Notes under the pieces: generated by a model
Databases searched by the model: none
What the model was told of the DNA's origin: nothing
The model's input: the letters and a program-made list of their open reading frames with translations, nothing else
Program-made: the position numbers and the translations under genes
Assembly: GCA_965230415.1 (NCBI GenBank)
Contig: CBDDKZ010000005.1
Span: 4,588,001-4,652,000 of the forward strand
Length of the DNA: 64,000 bases
DNA from: CBDDKZ01 sp965230415
GTDB taxonomy: Bacteria > Bacteroidota > Bacteroidia > Cytophagales > JAAEPT01
Direction of reading: 5' to 3'
Shown: one piece after another, positions 52,048 through 60,790 of the stretch
Numbering within the stretch: the first letter of the stretch is position 1
How the letters are laid out: each line of letters begins with the position of its first letter

Positions 52048-52698
52048 TCATTTGAATCCCTGAATTTCGTGCATAAACTGATGTAGGAATTGCTCTATAA
52101 AATGGTGCCTCTTATTGGCTAATTCCCGCCCCTTTTCCGTGACCATCAGTTGTTTGAGATTGAGCAATTTTTCAAAAAAATGATTAATAGAAGGTCCGTC
52201 GCTATTCTTATATTCATCTTTGGTCATGTTCATGTTCGGTTGTATGTCAGGATCATATATAGCACGTTTTTTGTATCCACCGTAACTAAAGCACCTGGCA
52301 ATTCCTATTGCACCGAGGGCGTCGAGCCGGTCGGCGTCACGAACAACATCCAGTTCCTTCGATTTAAATGCAGCCTCGCTATGTCCACCTTTGTAAGAAA
52401 TATGACGCACAATATTACAAATATGTTCAATGGTAGCTTGTTCTAAGCTTGTGTTATTCTTTAAGTATTCTTCTGTAATACGCGGTCCTATCTCTTCATC
52501 TCCGTTATGGAATTTGGAATCGGCAACATCATGGAATATTGCTCCTAGCTGTACCACAAGCATATCGGCGTTCTCTTTTGGCCCAATTAACATGGCGGTT
52601 TTCCAGACGCGCTCTGTATGTAACCAATCGTGTGAGCCTTCTGCTTTGACCAATTGCTGTTTTACAAAACTAATACTATCATGGATTATTTCGCTCAT
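52048..52698 (-). CDS. HD-domain phosphohydrolase
   Basis: A 216-residue cytosolic metal-dependent hydrolase with an HD domain: GSHDWLHTERVW (first His), AIFHDVADSKFH (His-Asp), IVRHISYKGG and DVVRDADRLDALGAIGIARCF. This pattern matches YedJ/YfbR-like nucleotide phosphohydrolases. The substrate is not certain. Possibly acts on nucleotides or ppGpp-like molecules. Transcribed in the same direction as the FecR-fold gene 53 bases upstream. Confidence 0.85.
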   Translation of the reverse strand: MSEIIHDSISFVKQQLVKAEGSHDWLHTERVWKTAMLIGPKENADMLVVQLGAIFHDVADSKFHNGDEEIGPRITEEYLKNNTSLEQATIEHICNIVRHISYKGGHSEAAFKSKELDVVRDADRLDALGAIGIARCFSYGGYKKRAIYDPDIQPNMNMTKDEYKNSDGPSINHFFEKLLNLKQLMVTEKGRELANKRHHFIEQFLHQFMHEIQGFK

Positions 52699-52751
52699 AA
52701 TAAGTTTAGGTGATAATGTATTATTGTGGATAGCCTAACTAAAAGAATTAA

Positions 52752-53396
52752 TCATCTTTTGAGTTTATCCAACTCCTTTTTTATGCTTCGACCGGCCTTT
52801 TTGCCTTCACTTTTAAGTTCCGTACCAATTTTTTTAGACTCACTTTCAATTTCTTTTCCAATTGTTTTTGCTGCTTGTCCAATTTCTTTACCGGCCTCAT
52901 CAAATGCTTTTTCCAGTTCACGAAGCCAGGCGATAAATTCGTTACCGGCATTGTCTATTTTGTAGCTATTAGTCCTGTGATTATAGGTGACTTTTTGTTT
53001 CTTGTATACCATTTGACCACTTTGATCTGTATTTATACTCACTGTCCCTTCGTCTACCTGCACGGCAAGATCTTCATTGTTAGTGCTTGTATTAACACCA
53101 AATTCGGTGCCATCCACAACCACGTCAGCATGTGTTGTATGAACCAAAAAAAGATTGTTTCGTGGACCTGGCGTTACAAAAAAGTAAGCCTGACCCTCTA
53201 AAGTCAATTTCCTTGTTGGAAAATCGCTAATGTAGGATACTGTGCTGTTTTTATTTAAGTAAACTTCACTGCCATCTGGTAGCTTAATATATTCAAAATT
53301 ATCGCCGCTAGTTATGGTGGTTCTCTTTTCGCATGAGAATAAAAGGGGAATAATAAGTAATATAGTTAGCCGTCTAATTTTGTTAATAAGCATCAT
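52752..53396 (-). CDS. FecR-fold lipoprotein with long amphipathic C-terminal helix
   Basis: A 214-residue protein with signal peptide and lipobox (LLIIPLLFSC). Residues 30-145 form a FecR-type domain (EYIKLPDGSEVYLNKNSTVSYI, GQAYFFVT, HADVVVDGTEFGVNT, LAVQVDEGTVSI), the fold of periplasmic signal sensors. The usual anti-sigma N-terminus and transmembrane helix are absent, so this is not a FecI/FecR regulator. The last 60 residues are a Lys/Glu-rich helix with heptad-like repeats of the form EIGQAAKTIGKEIES...KKIGTELKSEGKK, similar to LEA or apolipoprotein repeats. Its partner is unknown. Divergent from the AAA ATPase gene. Confidence 0.7.
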   Translation of the reverse strand: MMLINKIRRLTILLIIPLLFSCEKRTTITSGDNFEYIKLPDGSEVYLNKNSTVSYISDFPTRKLTLEGQAYFFVTPGPRNNLFLVHTTHADVVVDGTEFGVNTSTNNEDLAVQVDEGTVSINTDQSGQMVYKKQKVTYNHRTNSYKIDNAGNEFIAWLRELEKAFDEAGKEIGQAAKTIGKEIESESKKIGTELKSEGKKAGRSIKKELDKLKR

Positions 53397-53524
53397 TCAT
53401 GATTTTTTCCTAAAATTAACTAAATTTGATTAGATGCGCGTTTTTTTCCAAAATTGTGCTGATCCTCCAATTTAACTCTATGAGCAGAGAGTTTTCTGGT
53501 GTTTGTATTTTGCAGGTTTTGACT

Positions 53525-54565
53525 ATGAATTTTTATCACTTAAGCAACCGGTTTGTATTTAAACAACTATCTCAGGATTTGATAGGAAAGGATTCTCATC
53601 GTGGAGTGACCTTGACCTATGCCTGGCTGGCCAATCAATTTGGGCATATTTCATTGGGTCTAATTCCAAGTCTTATTGTCTTTAGCATATTAAAAGAGTT
53701 CTGGGCTTACGAATCCGCGGATGTCATTGCTTCTTTGTCTGTTTCTCTTGCCTGGCTGGTTTTCGAGCTTTTTAACTTTTTATGGCCCCTCCTTCGAGGT
53801 AAAAAGCGTTATACCTTCAGTCCTGATTACAGGAATATTGGTTTTGACACATTTATTGATTTATGCTTTTTTTGGTTTGGTGCTTCTACGCTGAGTCTGT
53901 TCTTGGAATTCACCTATGCTAATCTAATTATTGAGCTTATCCTTTTGGTTATAATTCTAATTTTTGGTAGGTACTGGTATGAGACAAAAATGTATCTTAA
54001 CTACGCTAATAGCCCTTTTCAATTTCGTTTAAGTCAATGGAATTTGCCCATGAACGATGCGAATAAAGAAAAGTTAGATACATTCATGAAACTTCAATAT
54101 AAGGGCAAACATTTGTTAGTTTTTGGATCGAAGGGAACAGGGAAAACAAGTTTGGGCGTGGGAATCCTTAATGAAATGTCCATCAAGCATCAATTTTGCA
54201 CCTATACCACGTCTATTAAAGTACTTAGCTTACAAAGCTGGAAACAAAAATTGCATAATGTCAAAAACGAAATCTGGGATTGGCAAGATGCGCAGTATTT
54301 GGTTATTGATGATATCAACCCGGGGAGTCCTCTTAATAAGGAGGTGATTACGACTAAAGACTTTTTGAAACGATTGAGTGTAAGCCACGCTGACACAAAA
54401 AATGAAGCGGAGATTAAAAAGAATCAGGAACTTTTTCGAAACAAAAATGTGATATGGATTTTGGGTGACACAAAAATTTCTGAAAGCGACGAATGGAAGG
54501 AGATGCTATTAGGAATTGGAATACCGTCTAACCTCATTTATACCGTTGATCTGGACCAGGCATAA
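53525..54565 (+). CDS. Membrane-anchored AAA/DnaC-IstB-like ATPase
   Basis: A 346-residue protein from ATG 53525 (a longer frame begins at 53426 but adds a non-matching N-terminus). Four transmembrane segments lie between residues 42 and 150, followed by a cytoplasmic P-loop ATPase: Walker A GSKGTGKTS (201-209), Walker B LVIDDI (259-264), sensor-1-like IWILGDT. The ATPase part resembles the IstB/DnaC loader type, which normally lacks membrane helices. I know of no named family with this layout. Its stop lies 5 bases before the convergent LuxR-type gene, and the FecR-fold gene is divergent. Confidence 0.65.
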   Translation: MNFYHLSNRFVFKQLSQDLIGKDSHRGVTLTYAWLANQFGHISLGLIPSLIVFSILKEFWAYESADVIASLSVSLAWLVFELFNFLWPLLRGKKRYTFSPDYRNIGFDTFIDLCFFWFGASTLSLFLEFTYANLIIELILLVIILIFGRYWYETKMYLNYANSPFQFRLSQWNLPMNDANKEKLDTFMKLQYKGKHLLVFGSKGTGKTSLGVGILNEMSIKHQFCTYTTSIKVLSLQSWKQKLHNVKNEIWDWQDAQYLVIDDINPGSPLNKEVITTKDFLKRLSVSHADTKNEAEIKKNQELFRNKNVIWILGDTKISESDEWKEMLLGIGIPSNLIYTVDLDQA

Positions 54566-54570
54566 TCACC

Positions 54571-55293
54571 TTATATAATCCCGTTTTGATGAGCAAAACT
54601 AACCAAATGGGTAAGACTATGTACGTTGAAACGTTTGTATAATGGTAAAATTCTTTTTTCAATTGCCGATTGGGATACATTAAGTTGATTGGCAATTTCT
54701 TTAAAGGCCAGTCCTTCCGAAGCTAGTTGAATTGCTTCCTTTTCTTTTCTGGAAATGGCGTAGTAATTGAACAATTCCTTGTTGAGCGTTTCTTCAAAGG
54801 CTGTTTTTTGGGGCCCATAAGCAGCATATTGCATAATGTCACCCAGTCTCAATGAATCCATGCGGTGAGATATACCTATTATTTCTTCAATTTTCCCATC
54901 ACAAGCTTTATAAACGGCCACTCTGGAAAAAAGAGGTATCACCGCACCGTTATTGTGAATTTTTTCCAATTCTATAGTAAAACTGTATTCTTCCAGGTTT
55001 TCAGTTTGTTTGCTCAAAAACAGTAAGGCTTTGTCATTTAGTTCAGCAGCAAATTTGGCAAAACGTTCACTGGTCGCATTTACGATCATCAACATGTTTA
55101 CAGACTCGTCCGGATAACCTAAAAGTTGTAACCAACCTTTAGCATATACCATTCTGTTTTCTTTAAATGAATAAACATAGGTGGCCTGATCTGGGAAATT
55201 GATGATTTTTTTGTTTAGTGCCAAATACCTTTCGCCATTAGGATCGAAGGTTATGTTACTAATCGCAGATTTAGAAAATTCACCTGTTTTCAT
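54571..55293 (-). CDS. LuxR-type regulator with N-terminal PAS-like domain
   Basis: A 240-residue protein. The N-terminal 160 residues look like a PAS sensory domain (YVYSFKENRMVYAKGWLQLLGYPD, FTIELEKIHNNGAVIPLFSRVAVYK). The C-terminus is a LuxR/GerE helix-turn-helix: SRKEKEAIQLASEGLAFKEI, ANQLNVSQSAIEKRI. No phospho-acceptor domain. It binds DNA and probably a small ligand. It is divergent from the pseudo-subtilase gene, so it may regulate it through the 60-base shared intergenic space. Confidence 0.78.
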   Translation of the reverse strand: MKTGEFSKSAISNITFDPNGERYLALNKKIINFPDQATYVYSFKENRMVYAKGWLQLLGYPDESVNMLMIVNATSERFAKFAAELNDKALLFLSKQTENLEEYSFTIELEKIHNNGAVIPLFSRVAVYKACDGKIEEIIGISHRMDSLRLGDIMQYAAYGPQKTAFEETLNKELFNYYAISRKEKEAIQLASEGLAFKEIANQLNVSQSAIEKRILPLYKRFNVHSLTHLVSFAHQNGII

Positions 55294-55353
55294 GTTATGA
55301 AATTAAAACCTGAGAATAAACACAGTTGAAGCCTTAGCAGTTAAGGACTAACT

Positions 55354-56943
55354 TTGAAAAGACCTTTAAGTCAATTGAAACAAAGATACAAAATTGATTT
55401 ATTAAAACGAGTAGTCCCTTTAAGCTTCACTATTATGATATTTCCGGCAGCCAACATTCCACGTGAAATTACTTTTGGTATTAACAAAAAAGCTTCTTTG
55501 TCAACAAAAAAGTTCTTAATAAAATTTAAAAGTAATTTTGACCACACACATATTATTCAGGTATTGTCAACCTGTAATTTAATTTTCGAAGACTTCGACA
55601 ATAATTTTAACAGAACAGCACTCTATGGGTGTGTGAATCATGCTAAAAGGACATTTTGGGTCAAATCACGAAATGAATGTATAGATTTTAAGAGTTTTTC
55701 ACGAGCTATTAACTCAGAACTAACGGGAGTAGCCGACTGGATTGCTCCGGTTTATCGAACGAAAGATGGTGACTTTTTTGCGGCCAGACCCGATGTATTG
55801 GTCTTGAAGCAAGACTGCCCGGCAGATTTAGTTAAAGCAATTCGGTCCTCTGGTTGGGAAAAGGATAAGTTTCGTTCTGAGCTTTTATTTGATAAGTTAT
55901 TATACTGTCATGAGCTGGGAAAAGAAGGAATATTCAGTGAAGGGTTTTTCGAAGACTGCTATAATGCGGATTTTTGTTCCCTGGAATGGATTCCGTTGAA
56001 GAAGCCTTTTCATAACCGTACTACAAGCGATGATCTCATTGAACTTCTCCTGGATGAGATTGAAGGCAGGTTGCCTCAGCAAATGGAGAATGAAGATAGA
56101 TCTACATTTCTGATAGCAAATATTGACCACTATGTGGAAAATAAGCAAGGTGAAATGGATGCCAATGCCAAAGACTTCAATTTTTCCAATTTAAACGATA
56201 ATAGCCCGCAAATAGAAAAAGATCCTTATATCAACGCGGATTTGATGCGTTTATTTAGTGAAGAATTAGCTAAATCTTATGAAATCACGAATTCTTCAAT
56301 TAGCTCATTTACAATTGCATTAAATTACTACTCCGATCTGGAGGTAGCACTGGGTATTAATTATGCATGTATAAATGGAGCGAAGATTATAAATGTAAAT
56401 ATACCCGGTATTCTTAGTTTTTCATCCGTACTTAGTGATGCGTTGAATGATGCCTGTAAAAAGAATGTAATAGTTGTATCCAAAAAAATGATGTATGACC
56501 ACCATTGTACAGCCAATTTGTATAACCTTGAATTGGGTGACGCTACAAATTCTGGACTAAGTGTTTATAATAGAAAAGACCCCATTCAATTATGGTATTT
56601 GGATGAGAAAAACAAAAGGCTTGCTTACGAATTCATCGACCTGGATTATGATTTGGGAGAAATTATCAGAAATGAATTGACAAAAAGCAGGGCAGGTGAT
56701 TCTTTATTGTCAATTTCAATTTCAGCTGCAGGTACCAGTATGTTCTCATCTATGTGTGTGGTATTACTGCTTATGTTCCCAATCTTGAAATTAAAGGACG
56801 TAAAGTATTTATTTAGCAGATCTATAGCTGTATCCAAGGCAATAACTTTTGCTTCATTACTCTTTCATGCAAGCACTCCAAAGGTGAATTCAGGTTTTAT
56901 TAAGAAAACCTATAACGAAAATTACCTTAACCAAGCAATGTAG
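55354..56943 (+). CDS. Degenerate subtilisin-like (S8-fold) protein
   Basis: A 529-residue protein whose central and C-terminal parts follow the order of S8 peptidases: FLIANIDHYV (Asp258, at the catalytic Asp strand), then GINYACINGAKIINVNI and LSDALNDACKKNVIVV, then ISAAGTSMFSSMCVVLLLMF (G460-T-S462-M, the nucleophile Ser). However, the HGT segment with the catalytic His and the oxyanion Asn strand are not recognisable, so it is probably inactive. No signal peptide at TTG 55354. A Met at residue 27 is an alternative start. Divergent from a LuxR-type regulator. Confidence 0.6.
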   Translation: MKRPLSQLKQRYKIDLLKRVVPLSFTIMIFPAANIPREITFGINKKASLSTKKFLIKFKSNFDHTHIIQVLSTCNLIFEDFDNNFNRTALYGCVNHAKRTFWVKSRNECIDFKSFSRAINSELTGVADWIAPVYRTKDGDFFAARPDVLVLKQDCPADLVKAIRSSGWEKDKFRSELLFDKLLYCHELGKEGIFSEGFFEDCYNADFCSLEWIPLKKPFHNRTTSDDLIELLLDEIEGRLPQQMENEDRSTFLIANIDHYVENKQGEMDANAKDFNFSNLNDNSPQIEKDPYINADLMRLFSEELAKSYEITNSSISSFTIALNYYSDLEVALGINYACINGAKIINVNIPGILSFSSVLSDALNDACKKNVIVVSKKMMYDHHCTANLYNLELGDATNSGLSVYNRKDPIQLWYLDEKNKRLAYEFIDLDYDLGEIIRNELTKSRAGDSLLSISISAAGTSMFSSMCVVLLLMFPILKLKDVKYLFSRSIAVSKAITFASLLFHASTPKVNSGFIKKTYNENYLNQAM

Positions 56944-57098
56944 ATTTCCTAAACATTTGTGTTAAAAACTTTCTATTTTCAACTTTTAAAACTTTATTTG
57001 ATGTAAACAGTTGTTGAAACAATAGCCAGAATGACGTTTTTGGTAATTCAGTTTTAATAGAGTTATATTTACAACAATTATAACTATTCTTATTTTAG

Positions 57099-57509
57099 AT
57101 GATCTACCCGTCGGATTTTCAACCTCCTACTGATGCTTCAATAATAGAATTGGAAGCAACTAAGAGTTGGGAGAAAAATGGAATTATATTCATTCTACCA
57201 GTAAGTAATCAGCAGTTTACACTAAATGAAGCAGTAACATTAAATGAAAAGCTAGGAGAATTTACCAACAATGAACGCATTCCTATGATTTCAGATGTCA
57301 GGGAAGGATCTGCCTTGACTGCCGAAACCCGCGCCTATTATGGTTCTAAAGACGGCACCCGATTTGCAGCTTCATTTGCTTTTTTAGTTAAATCGAACTA
57401 TAGTAAGGTGCTTGCTAATGTCTTCATTAAATTACAAAAACTACATGTACCAACGCGCATGTTTACAGATATTGAGGAAGCAATAACCTGGTCTAACCAA
57501 TTTAAGTAA
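57099..57509 (+). CDS. STAS/SpoIIAA-like small protein
   Basis: A 136-residue soluble protein with an alpha/beta fold similar to STAS-like or DUF7793-type domains: IIFILPVSNQQFTLNEAVTLNEKL, ISDVREGSALTAETRAYYGSKDGTRFAASFAFLV, VANVFIKLQKLHVPTRMFTDIEEAITWS-like end. No catalytic residue evident. It is 6 bases upstream of the histidine kinase gene, so it may act as a partner or target in a signalling pathway. Confidence 0.6.
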   Translation: MIYPSDFQPPTDASIIELEATKSWEKNGIIFILPVSNQQFTLNEAVTLNEKLGEFTNNERIPMISDVREGSALTAETRAYYGSKDGTRFAASFAFLVKSNYSKVLANVFIKLQKLHVPTRMFTDIEEAITWSNQFK

Positions 57510-57515
57510 TTACCA

Positions 57516-58454
57516 GTGAAAGAGGCATTAAAGTTACTTGACCGATACCTTAGTGAAGGCTTAAGCAACGAATCTGATCTTAGTGATGATGAAAAGGCTT
57601 TTCTGGATAAAATCGAAAAGATTAAGATAAAGTCTTTGATGAGTCAGCAAATGCGTATAGATGACATCCTGAATGTCATGTTTGAATACATTCAGGGCAA
57701 TTATGAAGTTAAGGCCTATGAAACGAAAGATAAAAACGACCTGGATGCTTTGGCGTTGACCATCAATATTTTAGGGGAGGAATTAAAGGAGAAGGATGAG
57801 CAAATAAAGGAGGATATCAGAGAGAAAGACTATTTGATCAAAGAAATTCATCATCGGATAAAAAACAACTTACAGGTCATCAAAAGTTTACTGAGCCTTC
57901 AGTTAAAAGGAATGGACAGTGTGGAAGCTCATGATTTGGCAAAAAGAAGTTATGATCGAATCAACTCTATCGCCATTGTTCATGAAATGATGTTTGGTAG
58001 TAAAGATTACAGCAAACTTGATTTTGAAGAGTATATCCGAGAATTAATTCCATCCATTATTAATAATCATTCGTCGCAGAAGAAAACAATTATCCTGGAT
58101 GTACAGGCCGACGAAATATTACTTTCTTTGGATACTTCTATTACCCTGGGGATTTTGTTAAGTGAGATCGTTACAAATTCTATAAAGTACGCGAACCCGG
58201 AAAGCGATGAATTGAATTTGAGTATTATAATTGAGGACCTCGGAAACGCTGAGTTTAAAGCCATTATTGGTGACAACGGTGTGGGCTTTCCGGAAGGTAT
58301 GAATTACAAAAATACAAATTCACTTGGCTTGCAGCTAATTCAGGTATTGGCCCAGCAGTTGCGAGGGAAAATTACCAGGGAGAAGTTAGAAAAAGGGACC
58401 AACTATTCTTTGGTATTCAATGATTCGAGGAAGAAAACATATGAACAACTTTAG
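57516..58454 (+). CDS. Soluble HisKA_2 histidine kinase
   Basis: A 312-residue cytosolic kinase. Residues 1-100 are helical with a coiled coil (DEKAFLDKIEKIKIK, GEELKEKDEQIKED). The dimerisation/phosphoacceptor domain is HisKA_2, with EIHHRIKNNLQVIKSLLSLQ (His112/113) and SYDRINSIAIVHEMMF. The ATP-binding domain has N-box LLSEIVTNSIKYA, then IGDNGVGFPEG and LGLQLIQVLAQQLRG. Start is GTG 57516. There are no transmembrane helices and no response regulator nearby, so it may sense a cytoplasmic signal from the preceding STAS-like protein. Confidence 0.88.
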   Translation: MKEALKLLDRYLSEGLSNESDLSDDEKAFLDKIEKIKIKSLMSQQMRIDDILNVMFEYIQGNYEVKAYETKDKNDLDALALTINILGEELKEKDEQIKEDIREKDYLIKEIHHRIKNNLQVIKSLLSLQLKGMDSVEAHDLAKRSYDRINSIAIVHEMMFGSKDYSKLDFEEYIRELIPSIINNHSSQKKTIILDVQADEILLSLDTSITLGILLSEIVTNSIKYANPESDELNLSIIIEDLGNAEFKAIIGDNGVGFPEGMNYKNTNSLGLQLIQVLAQQLRGKITREKLEKGTNYSLVFNDSRKKTYEQL

Positions 58455-58514
58455 ATGTACACTAATTGCCAATCATCAGGCGCACAGATCATAAAAAAGT
58501 ATCATCATTGAAGT

Positions 58515-58979
58515 ATGAAGCGTAAATGGCAGCAAGAAACTGAGCGTTATTTTGGCATTGGCGTTTACAGACCGAAAACGGCTCTGAATGTAGGTACGCT
58601 TTGGCGAAGTGCTTTTATATATGGTGCTAATTTCATATTTACAGTTGACAGTAAATATAAAAAACGGGCCGATGATGTCTTAAAAGTATGGTCTAAAATA
58701 CCCTTGCTGCAGTTTGAATCCATGGAAGCCTTTTTATCCACTGTGCCTTATAGTTGTAAAATTGTTGGTATTGAACAATCGCCCCGAGCGTCCATGTTAC
58801 AATCCTATAATCACCCTCAAAGGGCTATGTATATTCTGGGAGCTGAAGATTCCGGGCTTCCAAATGCTATTTTAGACCATTGCCATGACCTTATTGAACT
58901 GCCCGGAGACAGCTCTTTAAACGTGGCGGTAGCGGGCAGTATAGTGGCTTATGATCGTTATTGCCAACTAAAAAACTGA
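58515..58979 (+). CDS. SpoU/TrmH-family RNA methyltransferase
   Basis: A 154-residue SPOUT (knotted) methyltransferase that would 2'-O-methylate tRNA or rRNA using SAM. Motifs: GVYRPKTALNVGTLWRSA, ILGAEDSGLPNAILDHC and LPGDSSLNVAVAGSIVAYDRY. The short length matches stand-alone TrmL-like enzymes that lack an N-terminal RNA-binding domain. The target base cannot be read from sequence. Confidence 0.88.
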   Translation: MKRKWQQETERYFGIGVYRPKTALNVGTLWRSAFIYGANFIFTVDSKYKKRADDVLKVWSKIPLLQFESMEAFLSTVPYSCKIVGIEQSPRASMLQSYNHPQRAMYILGAEDSGLPNAILDHCHDLIELPGDSSLNVAVAGSIVAYDRYCQLKN

Positions 58980-58989
58980 TAAATTGTAC

Positions 58990-59361
58990 TTACCTGTGTT
59001 GATCGATAAGTATATTATTTCCATCAGGATCTTTTAGTGTTATATGGCCGGGTCCGGATTCGTTTTCAGGGGTTTCACTATCAAGTACTACGCCACTTGC
59101 TTTGAGCATAGACTGTATGGCTCTCACATCATCATAGTGTTCGATTTCTTGTGCATTTTCATCCCAACCTGGATTAAATGTTATTATGTTGTGCTCGAAC
59201 ATACCTTCGAATAAGCCTATTAAGGCTTTTTCATTTTTCATTATTAAGTATTTGTGCTCTTCGGAACCCCCAAATACATCAAAGCCAAGCTTTTCATAAA
59301 ACGCTTTCGATTTATGAAGGTCTTTTACAGCTAGGCTTATGGACAATACTCCTAATTTCAT
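58990..59361 (-). CDS. VOC-superfamily (glyoxalase-fold) protein
   Basis: A 123-residue metal-dependent protein with repeated beta-alpha-beta-beta-beta modules: LSISLAVKDLHKSKAFYEKLGFDV, KYLIMKNEKALIGLFEGM and GHITLKDPDGNNILIDQH. Such proteins include glyoxalase I and fosfomycin resistance enzymes, but nothing specific can be said here. Convergent on the RNA methyltransferase gene. Confidence 0.85.
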   Translation of the reverse strand: MKLGVLSISLAVKDLHKSKAFYEKLGFDVFGGSEEHKYLIMKNEKALIGLFEGMFEHNIITFNPGWDENAQEIEHYDDVRAIQSMLKASGVVLDSETPENESGPGHITLKDPDGNNILIDQHR

Positions 59362-59513
59362 TTCGTTATTCTTTAAATCAACAAAGATGTTAAAATAACT
59401 ATAATTAAATAATTGACAAAGAGAGGTTTATATTTTCGAAGTAGAAGGATATATAGTATATGACCTTAAATTGTTGTAAATTTAAAACGGTTAACTATTT
59501 TTAGAACCCAACG

Positions 59514-59599
59514 GAAAGCCTGTAGTACCCTGTTATTGATCGATTTTTGAACATAATTAGAATAGAACACCTAATGATCTTTGATAGAGGCAGGCTTTC
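59514..59599. repeat. Long-range 9-bp inverted repeat
   Basis: GAAAGCCTG at 59514-59522 is the reverse complement of CAGGCTTTC at 59591-59599, 68 bases apart. It could form an extended RNA structure in the 370-base space between the VOC gene and the small helical gene. Nothing else is seen in 59362-59731. Confidence 0.25.
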
Positions 59600-59731
59600 T
59601 TTTATGAGCTTGACAATCTTTTATGAGTAAGTTTTTGGAACTTAATGTATATTTTCTGTAAGTTAATGGAACATTATTTATTTGTAGTTTGTTTATAATC
59701 AAAGGACACTTTAAAAGGAGAGGAGATAAAG

Positions 59732-59938
59732 ATGGATATTGTAACTCAGGCATTAGAATTCGAGAAGTTAAAAAAGAGTTATAAAACCAACGGGGAACGA
59801 ATTGAAGCTTCACGAAAAGCAAAAGAACTAATTTTAGCCTTGAATGAAGTTTACAAAAAAAACAAAGACGCTTCTATTATGGAGATTATGAAACGTCTAA
59901 CAGCAATTAAGAGGAAGGCTGAAAAAAGGCTTGCATAG
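59732..59938 (+). CDS. Small basic helical protein
   Basis: A 68-residue, Lys-rich, all-helical protein (LEFEKLKKSYKTNGERIEAS, ELILALNEVYKKNKDASI). It has an unusually strong Shine-Dalgarno (AAGGAGAGGAGA, 6-8 bases before the ATG), which is rare in this phylum and suggests high expression. No family recognised. Confidence 0.55.
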   Translation: MDIVTQALEFEKLKKSYKTNGERIEASRKAKELILALNEVYKKNKDASIMEIMKRLTAIKRKAEKRLA

Positions 59939-60060
59939 ATAAGCGAGCATCTTTATTTTTTAGTATAATACCAAAACGTTTTCAGATTCGGTAATAATTT
60001 TTAATTATTACAGGCTGTATATCAGTTCTGTAAGTTTCCTATGGCCCACATCCAGAGGTG

Positions 60061-60789
60061 ATGCTAAATGATAGTTGTAAAGATTCTTTACATTTGCAGA
60101 AAAAAGTACCTATGATGGAGCCCGATTCGATGCGTGATAATATTAAGAATGCCCTTCGAAAGAATATAATACCGGGTATTTTTTTATGGGTAATCGCTAC
60201 AGGCTTATTAATAAGTTACTATTTGTATCCATCGTCCAGACCTGTTTTTGAAGTCTTTGGAGAATTGAAGACAAGGTATGGCTTTTTGTATTCAGCCGTT
60301 TCAACAAGTGTTTTTGGAGGTATTATTCCCTATTCGTTCTTGGTTCTTACAAGGCGCGTTAAAGGATTTAAGTTTAGTATTCTGCTCTTTTACATAATTT
60401 TTTGGGCTATAAAAGGTCTGGAGGTTGATGCATTGTATAGGTTTCAAAGTTTTCTGTTTGGAAATGAGGCCCGTCTTTCTGTGATTGTTTCAAAAACAGC
60501 TGTAGACCAATTTATTTATTCGGCACTTTGGGCAGCACCCAGTATCACACTAGGATTTATGTGGATGGAGACTGGTTTCAGGTTTAAGCTTTTTAAAAAT
60601 CAGCTTACCAAGGCTCTTTGGGCTAAAACAATGCCTACAATAATTATTTCTAACTGGATTGTCTGGATACCAGCTGTTTCTATAGTTTATGCCTTACCAG
60701 CAGCCTTACAAATTCCAGTTTCCAATTTAGTATTATGTTTTTGGGTGTTAATTGTAGCTGTTCTAAGCAATGCTAATAATGATAATTAA
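60061..60789 (+). CDS. Mpv17/PMP22-like membrane protein
   Basis: A 242-residue protein with four to six transmembrane segments. The C-terminal half resembles Mpv17/PMP22 family proteins: KTAVDQFIYSALWAAPSITL and SNWIVWIPAVSIVYALPAAL, followed by PVSNLVLCFWVLIVAVLSN. In eukaryotes these proteins are small channels of mitochondria or peroxisomes. A bacterial member is unusual. Start ATG 60061 is preferred over GTG 60058. A later ATG at 60112 is also possible. Confidence 0.5.
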   Translation: MLNDSCKDSLHLQKKVPMMEPDSMRDNIKNALRKNIIPGIFLWVIATGLLISYYLYPSSRPVFEVFGELKTRYGFLYSAVSTSVFGGIIPYSFLVLTRRVKGFKFSILLFYIIFWAIKGLEVDALYRFQSFLFGNEARLSVIVSKTAVDQFIYSALWAAPSITLGFMWMETGFRFKLFKNQLTKALWAKTMPTIIISNWIVWIPAVSIVYALPAALQIPVSNLVLCFWVLIVAVLSNANNDN

Positions 60790-60790
60790 A

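Noticed and set aside
52752..53396. FecR anti-sigma regulator
   Set aside because: It lacks the N-terminal anti-sigma domain and a transmembrane helix, and no ECF sigma gene is adjacent.
59571..59822. Reverse 83-residue open frame
   Set aside because: It lies antisense to the small helical gene at 59732 and its amino-acid pattern is not protein-like.
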